A DNA stretch of 64,000 bases from Shimia_B sp039815465 (GCA_039815465.1 JBCBZG010000013.1:37394-101393); one strand, 5' to 3'. Positions 7,537-16,380 are shown, counted from the first letter of the stretch. Made by a program: numbers and translations. Notes: generated from the sequence alone by a model not told the origin.

Positions 7537-8472
7537 GGGTGGTCATCGTCGGGTTAAATTGTATGCCGTGCAGAACGACAATTTCCGTTGAAATTCAATC
7601 GTGTAAGCTTATGGTCCCGGACCCATTGACTGCAGTCTGGTTGTGCGTTTCCCAGGTCGGAAACGATAAGTGAATTCACCTGATTGGTTCCGATTGATCG
7701 GTGCTTTAAAGCTGCAACTTGTGTGGCATTGTTCTCATCAAACGCGGTGGCTAGTGTTGGCGTGACGCGCCGTCCGCCTGTGACCCTCACAAGACGCTCT
7801 GGTCGCGATGGAGCGACAAGGGCGTTTTTGCTCGGTTGATCACGGCTCTGGCCGCAAAGCACATCAAACAGCAGACCGTGATGCCCCGCCGAGCGCCGGC
7901 CGCCACCTAACTGAGGGCGCGCCGCATAGCGTCCCGTCAGGGCGTCAAACAAGGGGGCGTAGGCGTCTGTTCTACTGACCGACAGGGTACCTCCGCAGGA
8001 AATTTCCCGACAGATAAGCACTAAAGGCCGGTTCAATCCAACCTAAACGCTACATATCAAAGCCAACGGTGCCTTTTGGACCTCTTTATGACCGCCGGTC
8101 CACCACTTGGAATTAGGGGCGCATGACACTGCGAGACGATGGCAGCAGAACACCGCCGTCAAACACGACAAACGACCTTCCCGTGACCTTGCTGCGAAAG
8201 GCACTGGTGAGCATTGATCGAGCTCATGTTCGGCCGGTTCAAAGACTGGAGCCGTGTGGCAACGAGAAGGGACCGATGCCCAAAGGTATCCCCCTCTGCA
8301 ATCACTTCCGCCGTGCCTACCATGTATTGGCCATGACCTCAAAGCCTCAGCAGATCGGCCTGGAAAGTGACGTAGGCGCTTTCGCCGCAATGGATTTTCA
8401 GCAGAGCTGGGCATCTAACTTCGATCGCCAAAATTCGTTGAGGGGTACGAAGCGGCGTTGAAGCAAATCTAA
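7537..8472. other. Degraded accessory region without intact genes
   Basis: About 940 bases with no open frame that looks like a real gene and noticeably lower GC than its surroundings. The only identifiable content is the tail of an IS5-type transposase at 8211-8336. Frames at 7554-8036 (minus) and 8043-8414 (minus) show no recognisable motif or ribosome site. No copy of the tRNA-Lys 3' end, which would mark the far attachment site, was found here by eye. Confidence 0.6.
8211..8336 (+). mobile_element. IS5-family transposase C-terminal remnant
   Basis: In the frame of codon 8211 the translation runs ALIELMFGRFKDWSRVATRR, then DRCPKVSPSAI, and ends at TGA 8334-8336. This matches the end of IS5/IS427-group DDE transposases, whose catalytic Glu lies in the IE-MFGRLKDW motif. 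A stop codon immediately upstream in the same frame and no recognisable N-terminal or DDE residues show that only a decayed tail survives. Terminal inverted repeats were not found. Confidence 0.75.
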
Positions 8473-9426
8473 TTGAAAGGGACCATTGGAGCCGCCAGAA
8501 CCCGGCATGGTAGCGTCAATGCGCTTGTGGCTTCATTATACCGTTCGCCGGAGTATCTTGGGCTCTCCAATAGCACGAAGCGGGTGTATCGTGGGATTGT
8601 CGAAGGGTTCTGGCAGAAGCATGGCGACAAGCCTTTACGGCTAATGCAGCGGCGCCACGTGCAAGCCCTCTTGGCAGAAAAGGCGGAGCACCCTGCGGCA
8701 GCGAACAACCTGCGGAAACGTCTCATCCAACTACTTGACCACGCAGTTTTCCTGGAATGACGCGAAGACAATCCGGCACGCGTAACGAAGCCATATCGCG
8801 TCGAGAGCACGGGGTTCCACTCTTGGGATGAAGGCGAGATCGCTCGCTTTTTCGAAGTCCACAAACCGGGCAGCATGGCGGACAGAGCCGTCACGCAGAT
8901 CCTAAACACGGGAACTGCGAGGGTGGATGCGGTCGCCTTAGGGCCGTGGAACATCAAAGGCAAGCGCATCCAGTATCGGCGCCAGAAGACGAAGCGCAGC
9001 AACGGTATGCTTGTGAGCATCCCAATTCATGACGACCTGATGGAGGTCATCGAGGCTTTGCCTGATGACAGAACGTTCCTCGCCACTCAGCAGGGGAATG
9101 CCCGGGCAGCGGCGTCGCTTGGCAATGCCATGCGGCGCTGGTGCGATGCGGCTGGCTTGAAGGTTTGCAGCGCCCACGGGCTTCGCAAAGCCTGTGCGAG
9201 ACGACTAGCAGAAGCGGGCGCGACGGCTCACGAAGTCGGCGCCGTAACAGGCCACAAAACCCTGAAGCTGGTGCAGCTCTACACGGAGGCGGCTGGACGC
9301 GAAGGCATGGCCGATTCCGCCTTCGACAAACTGATATCGAGGCCGAATGGCGAACAAAAACTGGTGAACGTTCCCGGAAGGTTCGCCAAAATCGAACCTG
9401 AGTCCATAGAAGGAAAGCAAAAATGA
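8473..9426 (+). pseudogene. Inactivated phage/island tyrosine integrase
   Basis: One frame holds both halves of an integrase interrupted by an in-frame TGA at 8758-8760. The part before it is the SAM-like core-binding domain (STKRVYRGIVEGFW, then AAANNLRKRLIQLLDHAV). The part after it continues directly with REDNPARVTKPYRVESTGFH and the catalytic domain. Box II (HGLRKACARRLAEAG) and the final GHKTLKLVQLYTE with the nucleophile Tyr remain. The first catalytic Arg, expected as TGxR, is replaced in TGTARVDAV. With the stop codon and the missing Arg the enzyme should be dead. It reads toward the tRNA-Lys gene, which is the usual arrangement for an island integrated at a tRNA 3' end. Confidence 0.88.
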
Positions 9427-9433
9427 GGTGCAG

Positions 9434-9509
9434 TGGTGAGCCGTGCAGGATTCGAACCTGCGACCCACTGATTAAAAGTCAGTTGCTCTACCAACTGAGC
9501 TAACGGCCC
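9434..9509 (-). tRNA. tRNA-Lys (anticodon UUU)
   Basis: 76 nt including an encoded CCA end. The acceptor stem GGGCCGT pairs with ACGGCTC, the anticodon stem is ACTGA/TCAGT with loop CTTTTAA, and the T arm is GCAGG-TTCGAAT-CCTGC. Its 3' end faces the dead integrase, so it was probably the integration site. Confidence 0.97.
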
Positions 9510-9596
9510 ACGTGAGACGCGCAAATAGAAAGCTCGGGCGGGCGGGTCAAGGCAAAAACGGGGGAGAATTCTGGCCATGGTGCCGCGGGCTCGCTA

Positions 9597-9602
9597 TAGG
9601 CT
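9597..9602 (+). promoter_or_regulatory. Possible -10 element for leaderless dapF transcript
   Basis: TAGGCT ends six bases before ATG 9609, the distance from a -10 box to a start site. No Shine-Dalgarno is visible before dapF. No clear -35 was found at 16-18 bases. Confidence 0.35.
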
Positions 9603-9608
9603 CGCGCC

Positions 9609-10439
9609 ATGGGACACTCGTCAGGACAGATTACGTTCAAAAAGATGCACGGGCTCGGCAACGATTTCGTGGTGTTGAGCTCGGGCGGCGCGCTCGCGCC
9701 AGCGCTTGTGCGCGCGCTCGCGGACCGGCACCGCGGCATAGGGTTTGACCAGTTGGCAGACATCACGGAGCAAGGCCCGGACCGGGTGGGCATCACGTTC
9801 TACAACGCGGATGGCACGACGTCGGCGGCTTGCGGCAATGCCACGCGCTGTATTGCGGATTGGTACATGGCCAAGCATGGCACCTCGACCCTGAGCATCG
9901 ATGTCACAGGGCGTGGGATGCTGACGGCGTCGCGGCGTGAGGACGGGCTTGTCAGCGTCAATATGGGCCCCCCTGCGATGGGCTGGGCCGATATCCCCTT
10001 GGCAGAGGCTATGGATACACTGACGCTCCCGCTGGCAGGCGATCCGGTCGCCACGGGCATGGGCAACCCTCATTGCACGTTCTTCGTCGATGATGCGGAG
10101 GCGGTGGAGCTTGCTGTGAAGGGCCCGGAGATCGAGCATCACCCGCTGTTTCCCGAACGCACCAATGTGCAGTTTGCCACGGTCCTGTCGCCCACGCGCA
10201 TTCGGATGCGGGTGTGGGAGCGGGGGACGGGCATCACGCTGGCCTCCGGCTCCTCCTCTTGTGCGACCGCTGTGGCGGCGGCCCGGCGCGGGCTGACGGG
10301 GCGGAAGGTTGATGTTGTGCTTGATGGGGGCACGCTGGAAATCGATTGGCGCGAAGACGGCGTTTGGATGACCGGCCCCACGGCCCATGTCTTTGACGCG
10401 ACGCTGACGCCTGCCTTTCTGGCGGCGCTGGTGCCATGA
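9609..10439 (+). CDS. dapF: Diaminopimelate epimerase
   Basis: 276 residues. DapF interconverts LL- and meso-diaminopimelate for lysine and peptidoglycan using two cysteines, one on each face of the substrate. KMHGLGNDFV at residue 12, the first catalytic Cys75 (AACGNATRC) and the substrate motif MGNPHCTFFV near 151 are all present. At the second site, normally ACGTG, the sequence is LASGSSSC: position 213 is Ser (codon TCC). This would remove one of the two acid/base residues. All else is intact and mtaB follows with an ATGA overlap, so the gene is not a pseudogene. The change may be a feature of this lineage, in which case reduced activity or a substitute residue should be considered. Confidence 0.9.
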   Translation: MGHSSGQITFKKMHGLGNDFVVLSSGGALAPALVRALADRHRGIGFDQLADITEQGPDRVGITFYNADGTTSAACGNATRCIADWYMAKHGTSTLSIDVTGRGMLTASRREDGLVSVNMGPPAMGWADIPLAEAMDTLTLPLAGDPVATGMGNPHCTFFVDDAEAVELAVKGPEIEHHPLFPERTNVQFATVLSPTRIRMRVWERGTGITLASGSSSCATAVAAARRGLTGRKVDVVLDGGTLEIDWREDGVWMTGPTAHVFDATLTPAFLAALVP

Positions 10440-11683
10440 GCGCGCCAGTCTTTTCGAACCACGGCTGTCGGCTCAACGCCTATGAGACCGCCGCGATGCG
10501 CGAATTGGCGCAAGCCGCGGGGCTGACGGACGCGGTCGTCGTGAACACCTGTGCGGTCACGCAGGAGGCGATGCGCAAGGCGCGCAAGGACATCCGCAAG
10601 CAGCGGCGCGACAATCCAAACGCTAAAATCATCGTTACCGGCTGCGGCGCACAAGTGGATCCCGACAGCTTTGCAGCCATGGCCGAGGTCGACCACGTCA
10701 TCGGCAATGATGAAAAAATGAAGCCCGCCACATGGTCGCTTTTGTCGACCGGCGACAGTGAGCCGGTGCAGGTCGATGACATCATGTCAGTGACAGAAAC
10801 CGCGGGACATCTGATCGACGGCTTCGGCACCCGCGCGCGGGCCTATGTGCAGGTGCAAAACGGCTGTGATCATCGCTGCACATTCTGCATTATCCCTTAT
10901 GGCCGGGGCAATTCGCGGTCCGTTCCCGCGGGCGTGGTGGTGGACCAGATCAAGCGCCTCGTGGACCGCGGCTTCAACGAGGTGGTCCTCACCGGTGTGG
11001 ATATGACCAGCTGGGGCGCAGACCTGCCCGCGCAGCCGAAGCTGGGTGATTTGGTGCGGCGTATCCTCAAGCTGGTGCCGGATTTGCCGCGGCTGCGCAT
11101 CTCCTCGATCGATTCGATCGAGGTGGATGAGGCGCTGATGGAGGCGATTGCGACTGAGCCGCGCTTGATGCCCCATCTGCATCTAAGCCTCCAGCACGGC
11201 GATGATTTGATTCTGAAACGGATGAAGCGGCGGCATCTGCGCGACGATGCCATCCGCTTTACCGAAGACGCGCGCAAGCTGCGGCCCGGCATCACCTTTG
11301 GCGCCGATATCATCGCGGGCTTCCCGACGGAGACGGAGGCTCATTTCGACAACTCGCTCAAGCTCGTCGACGACTGCCACCTTACGTGGCTCCATGTTTT
11401 TCCCTATTCTCCACGGCCCGGCACGCCCGCGGCAAAGATGCCGCCTGTGGCAGGGCCCGCGATCAAGGCGCGCGCTGCCGCGCTGCGCGCAAAGGGGGCT
11501 GAGGCCGTGACCCGGCACCTTGAGGCGCAGGTGGGGCAGGGGCGGGATATCCTGCTCGAAGCGCCGCGCATGGGACGAACAGAGCATTTCACCGAGGTGC
11601 GGTTCCAGACGGATAAGACCGTCGGCGGTTTGCACCAGGCAACGATCCTTGGTGTTGCCGATGGCGCGCTGATCGCCGCTTAA
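10436..11683 (+). CDS. mtaB: tRNA t6A37 methylthiotransferase MtaB
   Basis: 415 residues, starting within the dapF stop (ATGA). It is a radical SAM enzyme that adds a methylthio group to N6-threonylcarbamoyladenosine at position 37 of tRNAs reading ANN codons. The N-terminal UPF0004 domain carries the three cluster-binding cysteines (HGCRLN at 11, NTCAVT at about 39, TGCGAQ at about 71). The radical SAM motif CDHRCTFC is near 144, followed by PYGRGNSRS. The C-terminal 60 residues form a TRAM-like domain. The HGCRLNAYE start is typical of MtaB rather than MiaB. Coupling to dapF is conserved in the group, to my knowledge, but has no evident functional reason. Confidence 0.93.
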   Translation: MSAPVFSNHGCRLNAYETAAMRELAQAAGLTDAVVVNTCAVTQEAMRKARKDIRKQRRDNPNAKIIVTGCGAQVDPDSFAAMAEVDHVIGNDEKMKPATWSLLSTGDSEPVQVDDIMSVTETAGHLIDGFGTRARAYVQVQNGCDHRCTFCIIPYGRGNSRSVPAGVVVDQIKRLVDRGFNEVVLTGVDMTSWGADLPAQPKLGDLVRRILKLVPDLPRLRISSIDSIEVDEALMEAIATEPRLMPHLHLSLQHGDDLILKRMKRRHLRDDAIRFTEDARKLRPGITFGADIIAGFPTETEAHFDNSLKLVDDCHLTWLHVFPYSPRPGTPAAKMPPVAGPAIKARAAALRAKGAEAVTRHLEAQVGQGRDILLEAPRMGRTEHFTEVRFQTDKTVGGLHQATILGVADGALIAA

Positions 11684-11746
11684 TTCCACGGCCTGCGCTA
11701 GACGCATCGCTCCGCCGTCCCTACGTTGGGCGGTAGGAGGACGACC

Positions 11747-12028
11747 ATGGCCATACCCCTTGCTCCCATCGCGGGCATCGCATTGCGCTACGGCGCTGTT
11801 GCTGTCGCAACCTACGCCGCGACGCGCGCGATCCCGCAGCTTAGGCGCGACCAACCGACGGAAGATGCGCTCGACAAGGTTGAAGAGGGGGTGGAGACGC
11901 GCCGCGATGGTGAGCAAGTGAACGCCACCGCGCGCTTCCGCCGCGTTCTCCGCGCCGGTAAGTCGGGCCCGGGGATCGAGATTGACGCGACCGCCCTGAC
12001 TCGCATCCGTGTGCGGCGGGTGGAGTGA
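11747..12028 (+). CDS. Small conserved protein with N-terminal membrane segment
   Basis: 93 residues from ATG 11747, with AGGAGG six bases upstream (11735-11740), which decides the start. Residues 4-27 form one hydrophobic Ala-rich segment (APIAGIALRYGAVAVATYAA), and the remainder is charged and probably cytoplasmic (ALDKVEEGVETRRDGEQVN). I do not recognise a named family. It overlaps the following GST gene by one base (TGATG), so the two are translated together. Confidence 0.7.
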   Translation: MAIPLAPIAGIALRYGAVAVATYAATRAIPQLRRDQPTEDALDKVEEGVETRRDGEQVNATARFRRVLRAGKSGPGIEIDATALTRIRVRRVE

Positions 12029-12630
12029 TGGAGCTTTTGTATTCGCCGCCATCGCCTTTTGCGCGGATGGCGCTCGTGGCTGCTCATGAGACGGGCATGA
12101 TCGATCAAATTACGGTCTCGCGCCAGCAAACCAGCGCCTATGATACCGCCGCTGACGTGGCGGCGGCCAATCCGTTGGGAAAGATCCCGGCGCTGACGCG
12201 GCCCGATGGCACCGCGCTCTACGACAGCCGCGTCATCTGCCGCTACTTCGATGCACGGTCGGGTGCCGGGCTTTACCCCGAGGCGCGGCTTTGGGAGGTG
12301 CTGACGCTGGAAGCGACCGCAGTGGGCATCATGGATTGCTCGGTGTCGATGGCCTACGAGCTGCGCCTGCGCCCTGAGGGGGAGCAGTCTCAAGCCTGGG
12401 TGGAGGCGCAGTGGGACAAGGTTGCGCGCGCGCTCGATGTGGTTGAGGCGCGGTGGATGTCGCATCTCTATGGACCACTTGATATGAGCCACATCGCTAT
12501 GGGCTGCGCGCTGGGCTATTTGGACCTGCGCCACGATGCGCGTGCCTGGCGCTCCACCCGTCCGGGACTTGCTGCATGGGCGCAAACCTTTGCTGCGCGC
12601 GATTCGATGGGAGTGACCCAGCCAGCGTAG
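12028..12630 (+). CDS. Glutathione S-transferase family protein
   Basis: 200 residues. The thioredoxin-like N-terminal domain begins MELLYSPPSPFARMALVAAHE, with the candidate activating Ser in SPFAR. The cis-Pro motif KIPAL is at about 52-56 and the glutathione gamma-glutamyl contact in YDSRVICRYFD at about 65. The all-helical C-terminal domain ends near GYLDLRHDARAW. Substrate is unknown, as for most bacterial GSTs. Translation is coupled to the small membrane protein upstream (TGATG). Confidence 0.88.
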   Translation: MELLYSPPSPFARMALVAAHETGMIDQITVSRQQTSAYDTAADVAAANPLGKIPALTRPDGTALYDSRVICRYFDARSGAGLYPEARLWEVLTLEATAVGIMDCSVSMAYELRLRPEGEQSQAWVEAQWDKVARALDVVEARWMSHLYGPLDMSHIAMGCALGYLDLRHDARAWRSTRPGLAAWAQTFAARDSMGVTQPA

Positions 12631-12864
12631 CGTGCGTTTCGCACACGATTTGATGTCGTGTCGCGCGCAAGGCCGGCGCGGTCCCATGCCAAAGCGCGCT
12701 TTAGCTTGCGGGCTCATGCGTCAACTGCGCCCGATTGTCCGCTAGACCTCTGAGCGGCGATTAGTTTATGTGCCCAGGTCTGGTCGGGGCCACGCCGTGA
12801 CCTATTTGCCCACTGAATGCCACGGGCCGCGGCAGGCGGCCAACGCAGCAAGACGGAGGATACG

Positions 12865-13437
12865 GTGTCAAACCCGGAAGAAAACCTGGACGAGCACGGT
12901 GAGGGCCGCCGGGACTTTATCTATTACGCCACCGCCGGTGCTGGTGCAGTTGGCGTTGGCGCGGCTGTCTGGCCGCTTGTCAATCAAATGAACCCATCCG
13001 CGGATGTTCTGGCGCTGGCCTCCATCCGCGTGGATGTGGGCGGGCTGGAGCCTGGATCGCAGCTGACCGTTCTATGGCAGGGCAAGCCTGTCTTTATCCG
13101 CCGCCGCACCGCCGAAGAAATCGACGCGGCCCGCGCGGTTGAGGTGTCGGATCTGCAAGACCCGGTCGCCCGTAACGAAAACATCGCTGGCGCTGTCGAT
13201 GCCACCGATGAAAATCGCGCATTGAGCGAAGACGGCGAATGGCTCGTCCAGATGGGTGTCTGCACCCACTTGGGCTGCGTGCCGCTCGGCAATGCCGGTG
13301 ACTTTGGCGGGTGGTTCTGCCCTTGCCACGGGTCCCACTACGATACGTCCGGCCGCATCCGCAAAGGGCCTGCTCCGCAGAACCTTGCCATTCCGCCTGC
13401 GGTCTTCGTCGACGACGCAACCATCGAGCTAGGTTAA
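12865..13437 (+). CDS. petA: Ubiquinol-cytochrome c reductase Rieske iron-sulfur subunit
   Basis: 190 residues from GTG 12865, chosen because CGGAGGA lies just before it; an upstream in-frame ATG at 12817 has no ribosome site. A Tat-type N terminus (GRRDFIYYATAGAGAVGVG) anchors the protein in the membrane. The Rieske 2Fe-2S ligands are in CTHLGC and CPCHGSHYD near residues 131 and 151. It carries electrons from quinol at the Qo site to cytochrome c1. It is first of petABC, the standard bc1 operon of Rhodobacterales, with 18 bases to petB. Confidence 0.97.
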   Translation: MSNPEENLDEHGEGRRDFIYYATAGAGAVGVGAAVWPLVNQMNPSADVLALASIRVDVGGLEPGSQLTVLWQGKPVFIRRRTAEEIDAARAVEVSDLQDPVARNENIAGAVDATDENRALSEDGEWLVQMGVCTHLGCVPLGNAGDFGGWFCPCHGSHYDTSGRIRKGPAPQNLAIPPAVFVDDATIELG

Positions 13438-13455
13438 GAGGAGAGACCAAGCACC

Positions 13456-14802
13456 ATGTCTGGAATTCCCCACGACCACTACGAACCGAAATCTGGGATC
13501 GAAAAATGGGTCCATACGCGGCTGCCTATCGTTGGCTTGCTGTATGACACACTGATGATCCCGACGCCCAAGAACCTCAACTGGATGTGGATCTGGGGCA
13601 TTGTCCTAACCTTCTGCCTGGCGCTGCAGATCATCACCGGCGTTGTCCTGGTGATGCACTACGTGCCGCATGTGGACATGGCGTTTGCCTCTGTCGAACA
13701 CATCATGCGCGACGTGAATGCGGGCCACATGATCCGCTATTTGCATATGAACGGCGCTTCGCTGTTCTTTGTCGCCGTCTACGCGCACATGTTCCGCGGT
13801 CTCTACTATGGGTCCTACAAGGCCCCGCGGGAGATCACGTGGATCATCGGTATGCTGATCTACCTGCTGATGATGGGCACCGCCTTTATGGGTTACGTTC
13901 TGCCCTGGGGTCAGATGTCGTTCCACGGCACCGCGGTGATCACCGGCCTCTTCGGCACGATCCCCTTCATCGGTGAGGCGCTGCAAACCTGGCTCCTTGG
14001 CGCGCCTGCTGTGGGTCAGCCTGCGCTCAACCGCTTCTTCTCCCTGCACTATCTCCTGCCCTTCGTGATCGCTGGGCTCGTGATCGTGCACATCTGGGCC
14101 TTCCACACGACGGGCAACAACAACCCAACAGGTGTTGAGGTGCGTCGCGGGTCCAAGGAAGAAGCCGAACGCGACACGCTGCCGTTCTGGCCCTACTTCG
14201 TGATCAAGGACCTCTACGCGCTGGCCGTCATCTTGCTCGTGTTCTTCGCGATCGTGGGCTTCATGCCGAACTACCTGGGCCACCCCGATAACTATATCGA
14301 GGCGAACCCGCTGGCGACGCCCGCACATATCGTGCCGGAATGGTACTTCCTGCCCTTCTACGCGATCCTGCGTGCCTTTACGCCCGACGTGTGGCTCGTG
14401 ATGGGCGTGAACTGGATCACGGGTGGCATCATCACCGCCGACTTCTTTGGCGTGTTGGCGATGTTCGGCGCGATTGCAGTTATGGCGATTGCGCCATGGC
14501 TCGACACCTCCACCGTGCGGTCGGGCCGGTATCGCCCGATGTTCAAGTGGGCGTTCTGGATCCTCGGGGCGGACTTCATGTTCCTGATGTGGCTCGGCGC
14601 CATGCCAGCGGAACCGCTCTACGCCAACCTGTCGCTCATCGCGTCGACCTACTGGTTCGCCTACTTCCTGGTGATCTTGCCGCTCCTTGGCATCATCGAG
14701 AAGCCGACGACGCCACCGGCCACGATCGAAGACGACTTCAACGCCAAATACGCCAAGGCCAAGGCTGGCTCACCTGACGGTGTCGCCACCCCGGCCGAGT
14801 AA
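13456..14802 (+). CDS. petB: Cytochrome b of the bc1 complex
   Basis: 448 residues with eight or more membrane spans. The quinone-site motif PEWY appears in HIVPEWYFLPFYAILRAF. The His pairs that hold hemes bL and bH are present in the second and fourth helices (HMNGASLFFVAVYAHMFRG, and SLHYLLPFVIAGLVIVHIWAFH). The protein oxidises ubiquinol at Qo and reduces quinone at Qi. The length matches Rhodobacter-type cytochrome b. It lies between petA and petC with short gaps (18 and 16 bases). Confidence 0.98.
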   Translation: MSGIPHDHYEPKSGIEKWVHTRLPIVGLLYDTLMIPTPKNLNWMWIWGIVLTFCLALQIITGVVLVMHYVPHVDMAFASVEHIMRDVNAGHMIRYLHMNGASLFFVAVYAHMFRGLYYGSYKAPREITWIIGMLIYLLMMGTAFMGYVLPWGQMSFHGTAVITGLFGTIPFIGEALQTWLLGAPAVGQPALNRFFSLHYLLPFVIAGLVIVHIWAFHTTGNNNPTGVEVRRGSKEEAERDTLPFWPYFVIKDLYALAVILLVFFAIVGFMPNYLGHPDNYIEANPLATPAHIVPEWYFLPFYAILRAFTPDVWLVMGVNWITGGIITADFFGVLAMFGAIAVMAIAPWLDTSTVRSGRYRPMFKWAFWILGADFMFLMWLGAMPAEPLYANLSLIASTYWFAYFLVILPLLGIIEKPTTPPATIEDDFNAKYAKAKAGSPDGVATPAE

Positions 14803-14818
14803 GAAAGCAAGAGAGACT

Positions 14819-15637
14819 ATGCTCAAGCACCTTACCCTCTCCGCAGCCTTGGTCCTTGGCCTCGCCGGTGGCGCACATGCCGCCGGGAAGGCTGGCGAAG
14901 TTACGAACTATGACTTCTCCTTCGAAGGACCGTTCGGCAAGTTCGACCAAATGCAGCTGCAACGCGGCCTGCAGGTCTACACCGAGGTCTGTTCCTCTTG
15001 CCACGGGCTCAAGTTCGTGGCGTTCCGGACCCTCGCCGATCCCGGCGGCCCGCAGCTCCCAATGGATCAGGTGCGCGCCTATGCTGAGTTCTACGAGATC
15101 TGGGACCAAGCTCTGTTCGACGGCGAAGGCGACTTTCGCCCTGCCACCCCGGCGGACAAGTTCCCCGAGGGCCTGATTTCGAACGCACCTGACCTCAGCC
15201 TCATGGCAAAGGCACGGGCAGGCTTTTCTGGCCCCTACGGCACCGGCATCAGCCAGTTCGTGAACGGCATGGGCGGCCCGGAATACATTGCGTCGCTCCT
15301 CACTGGTTACACCGGCGAAACGAAAGAAGAAGCGGGCGTGTTCCTTTACGAAAACAAAGCATTCCCAGGTGGCTACATCTCCATGTCGCAACCGCTTTAT
15401 GGGGATGATGTGTTCTACGAGGACGGCACAGAGGCCACGATTGAACAGCAGGCCAAGGACGTCGCAGCCTTCCTGATGTGGACGGCGGAGCCTAAGATGA
15501 TGGCGCGTAAGCAGTCGGGTCTGGCTGGTGTGATCTTCCTAGGCGTGCTCGCAACGCTGCTTTACATGACCAACAAGCGTCTTTGGGCGCCCATCAAAGC
15601 AGCCGCTAAAAAGTCGGGCCAAACCCCCGCCGAATAA
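14819..15637 (+). CDS. petC: Cytochrome c1 of the bc1 complex
   Basis: 272 residues from ATG 14819, preceded by AGAGAG. A signal peptide ends at GGAHA (about residue 22). The covalent heme motif CSSCH is at about residues 59-63, and the C-terminal membrane anchor is GLAGVIFLGVLATLLYMT. It passes electrons from the Rieske centre to soluble or membrane cytochromes c in the periplasm. It is the last gene of petABC and is followed by a strong terminator. Confidence 0.97.
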   Translation: MLKHLTLSAALVLGLAGGAHAAGKAGEVTNYDFSFEGPFGKFDQMQLQRGLQVYTEVCSSCHGLKFVAFRTLADPGGPQLPMDQVRAYAEFYEIWDQALFDGEGDFRPATPADKFPEGLISNAPDLSLMAKARAGFSGPYGTGISQFVNGMGGPEYIASLLTGYTGETKEEAGVFLYENKAFPGGYISMSQPLYGDDVFYEDGTEATIEQQAKDVAAFLMWTAEPKMMARKQSGLAGVIFLGVLATLLYMTNKRLWAPIKAAAKKSGQTPAE

Positions 15638-15657
15638 GCGTCACCGACACCTCAAAG

Positions 15658-15687
15658 AAGCCCCGGCATCGACCGGGGCTTTTTTTA
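15658..15687 (+). terminator. Rho-independent terminator after petC
   Basis: A 9-bp stem, AAGCCCCGG at 15658-15666 with CCGGGGCTT at 15673-15681, a six-base loop and a T run to 15686. It also overlaps the stop codon of the convergent thiQ gene. Confidence 0.92.
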
Positions 15688-16380
15688 TGGCCGACCCAGA
15701 TAGGTCCGCAGGGCCGCGCTTGGGTTCGCAAGAAGCTCTGACGCGTCTTCTGGGGGGTCTGCACGGCCGCCGTCCACGACGATGATCTGATCCATCCGCG
15801 CGGCTTCTTCCGGGTCATGGGTCACGATCAAGAGCGTCGCGCCGATGCGCGCAACGGTCTGGTTCAAGAGCTCAAACATCTCCGCCTTCAGCGCGGGGCC
15901 CAGGGCCGAAAACGCCTCGTCCAGCAGGAGCAAGGGGCGCTCGCGCAGCAACGCGCGCGCCAAGGCGACCCGCGCCCGTTGCCCGCCAGATAGCGCGCCG
16001 GGTTTGCGGTGGGAGATATCCGGCAGGCCGACTTCCGATAGGACCTGCGCGACCGCTCCTCGCTGTGCAGGCGACAAGCGCAGCGATGGGTCGATGCCCA
16101 GCCCGACATTCTGCGCAACGGTGAGGTGGGGGAAGAGGTTCGTGTCCTGAAACAGCATCGATAAAGGCCGCTCACCGGGCGCCAAGGGCAACAGATCGGT
16201 GCCGTCCCAAGTGACCCGCCCCGCCTGGGGCACTTCAAAGCCCGCGATGAGCGACAAAAGCGTCGATTTCCCACCCCCCGACGGGCCGATCACGGCGACG
16301 CGGGCGCCCGTCGCTATGGTGACATCGGCCTCAAGCGTGAAGCCGGGTCTAGCAAATCGCACCCCGTCAAGCGTCAGCAT
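15685..16380 (-). CDS. thiQ: Thiamine ABC transporter ATP-binding protein
   Basis: 231 residues. Walker A GPSGGGKST is at about residue 33, the Q loop MLFQDTNLFPHLTV at about 75, signature LSGGQRARVALARALL at about 128, Walker B LLLLDEAFSALGP, and the switch His in IVTHDPEEAARM. LFPHLTV-QNV is characteristic of ThiQ and related import ATPases. Assignment to thiamine rests on the operon thiB-thiP-thiQ and the TPP riboswitch ahead of it. It overlaps thiP by 14 bases and its stop lies in the petC terminator. Confidence 0.93.
   Translation of the reverse strand: MLTLDGVRFARPGFTLEADVTIATGARVAVIGPSGGGKSTLLSLIAGFEVPQAGRVTWDGTDLLPLAPGERPLSMLFQDTNLFPHLTVAQNVGLGIDPSLRLSPAQRGAVAQVLSEVGLPDISHRKPGALSGGQRARVALARALLRERPLLLLDEAFSALGPALKAEMFELLNQTVARIGATLLIVTHDPEEAARMDQIIVVDGGRADPPEDASELLANPSAALRTYLGRP

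Noticed and set aside
7554..8036. A 160-codon minus-strand frame as a possible accessory gene
   Set aside because: No ribosome site, no motif, and it lies in visibly decayed DNA; kept only as part of the degraded region.
8123..8461. A 112-codon plus-strand frame in the degraded region
   Set aside because: It overlaps the IS5 tail in a different frame and has no recognisable content.
8758..8760. TGA read as a recoded codon in the integrase
   Set aside because: The domain also lacks its first catalytic Arg, and there is no selenocysteine context; decay is the simpler reading.
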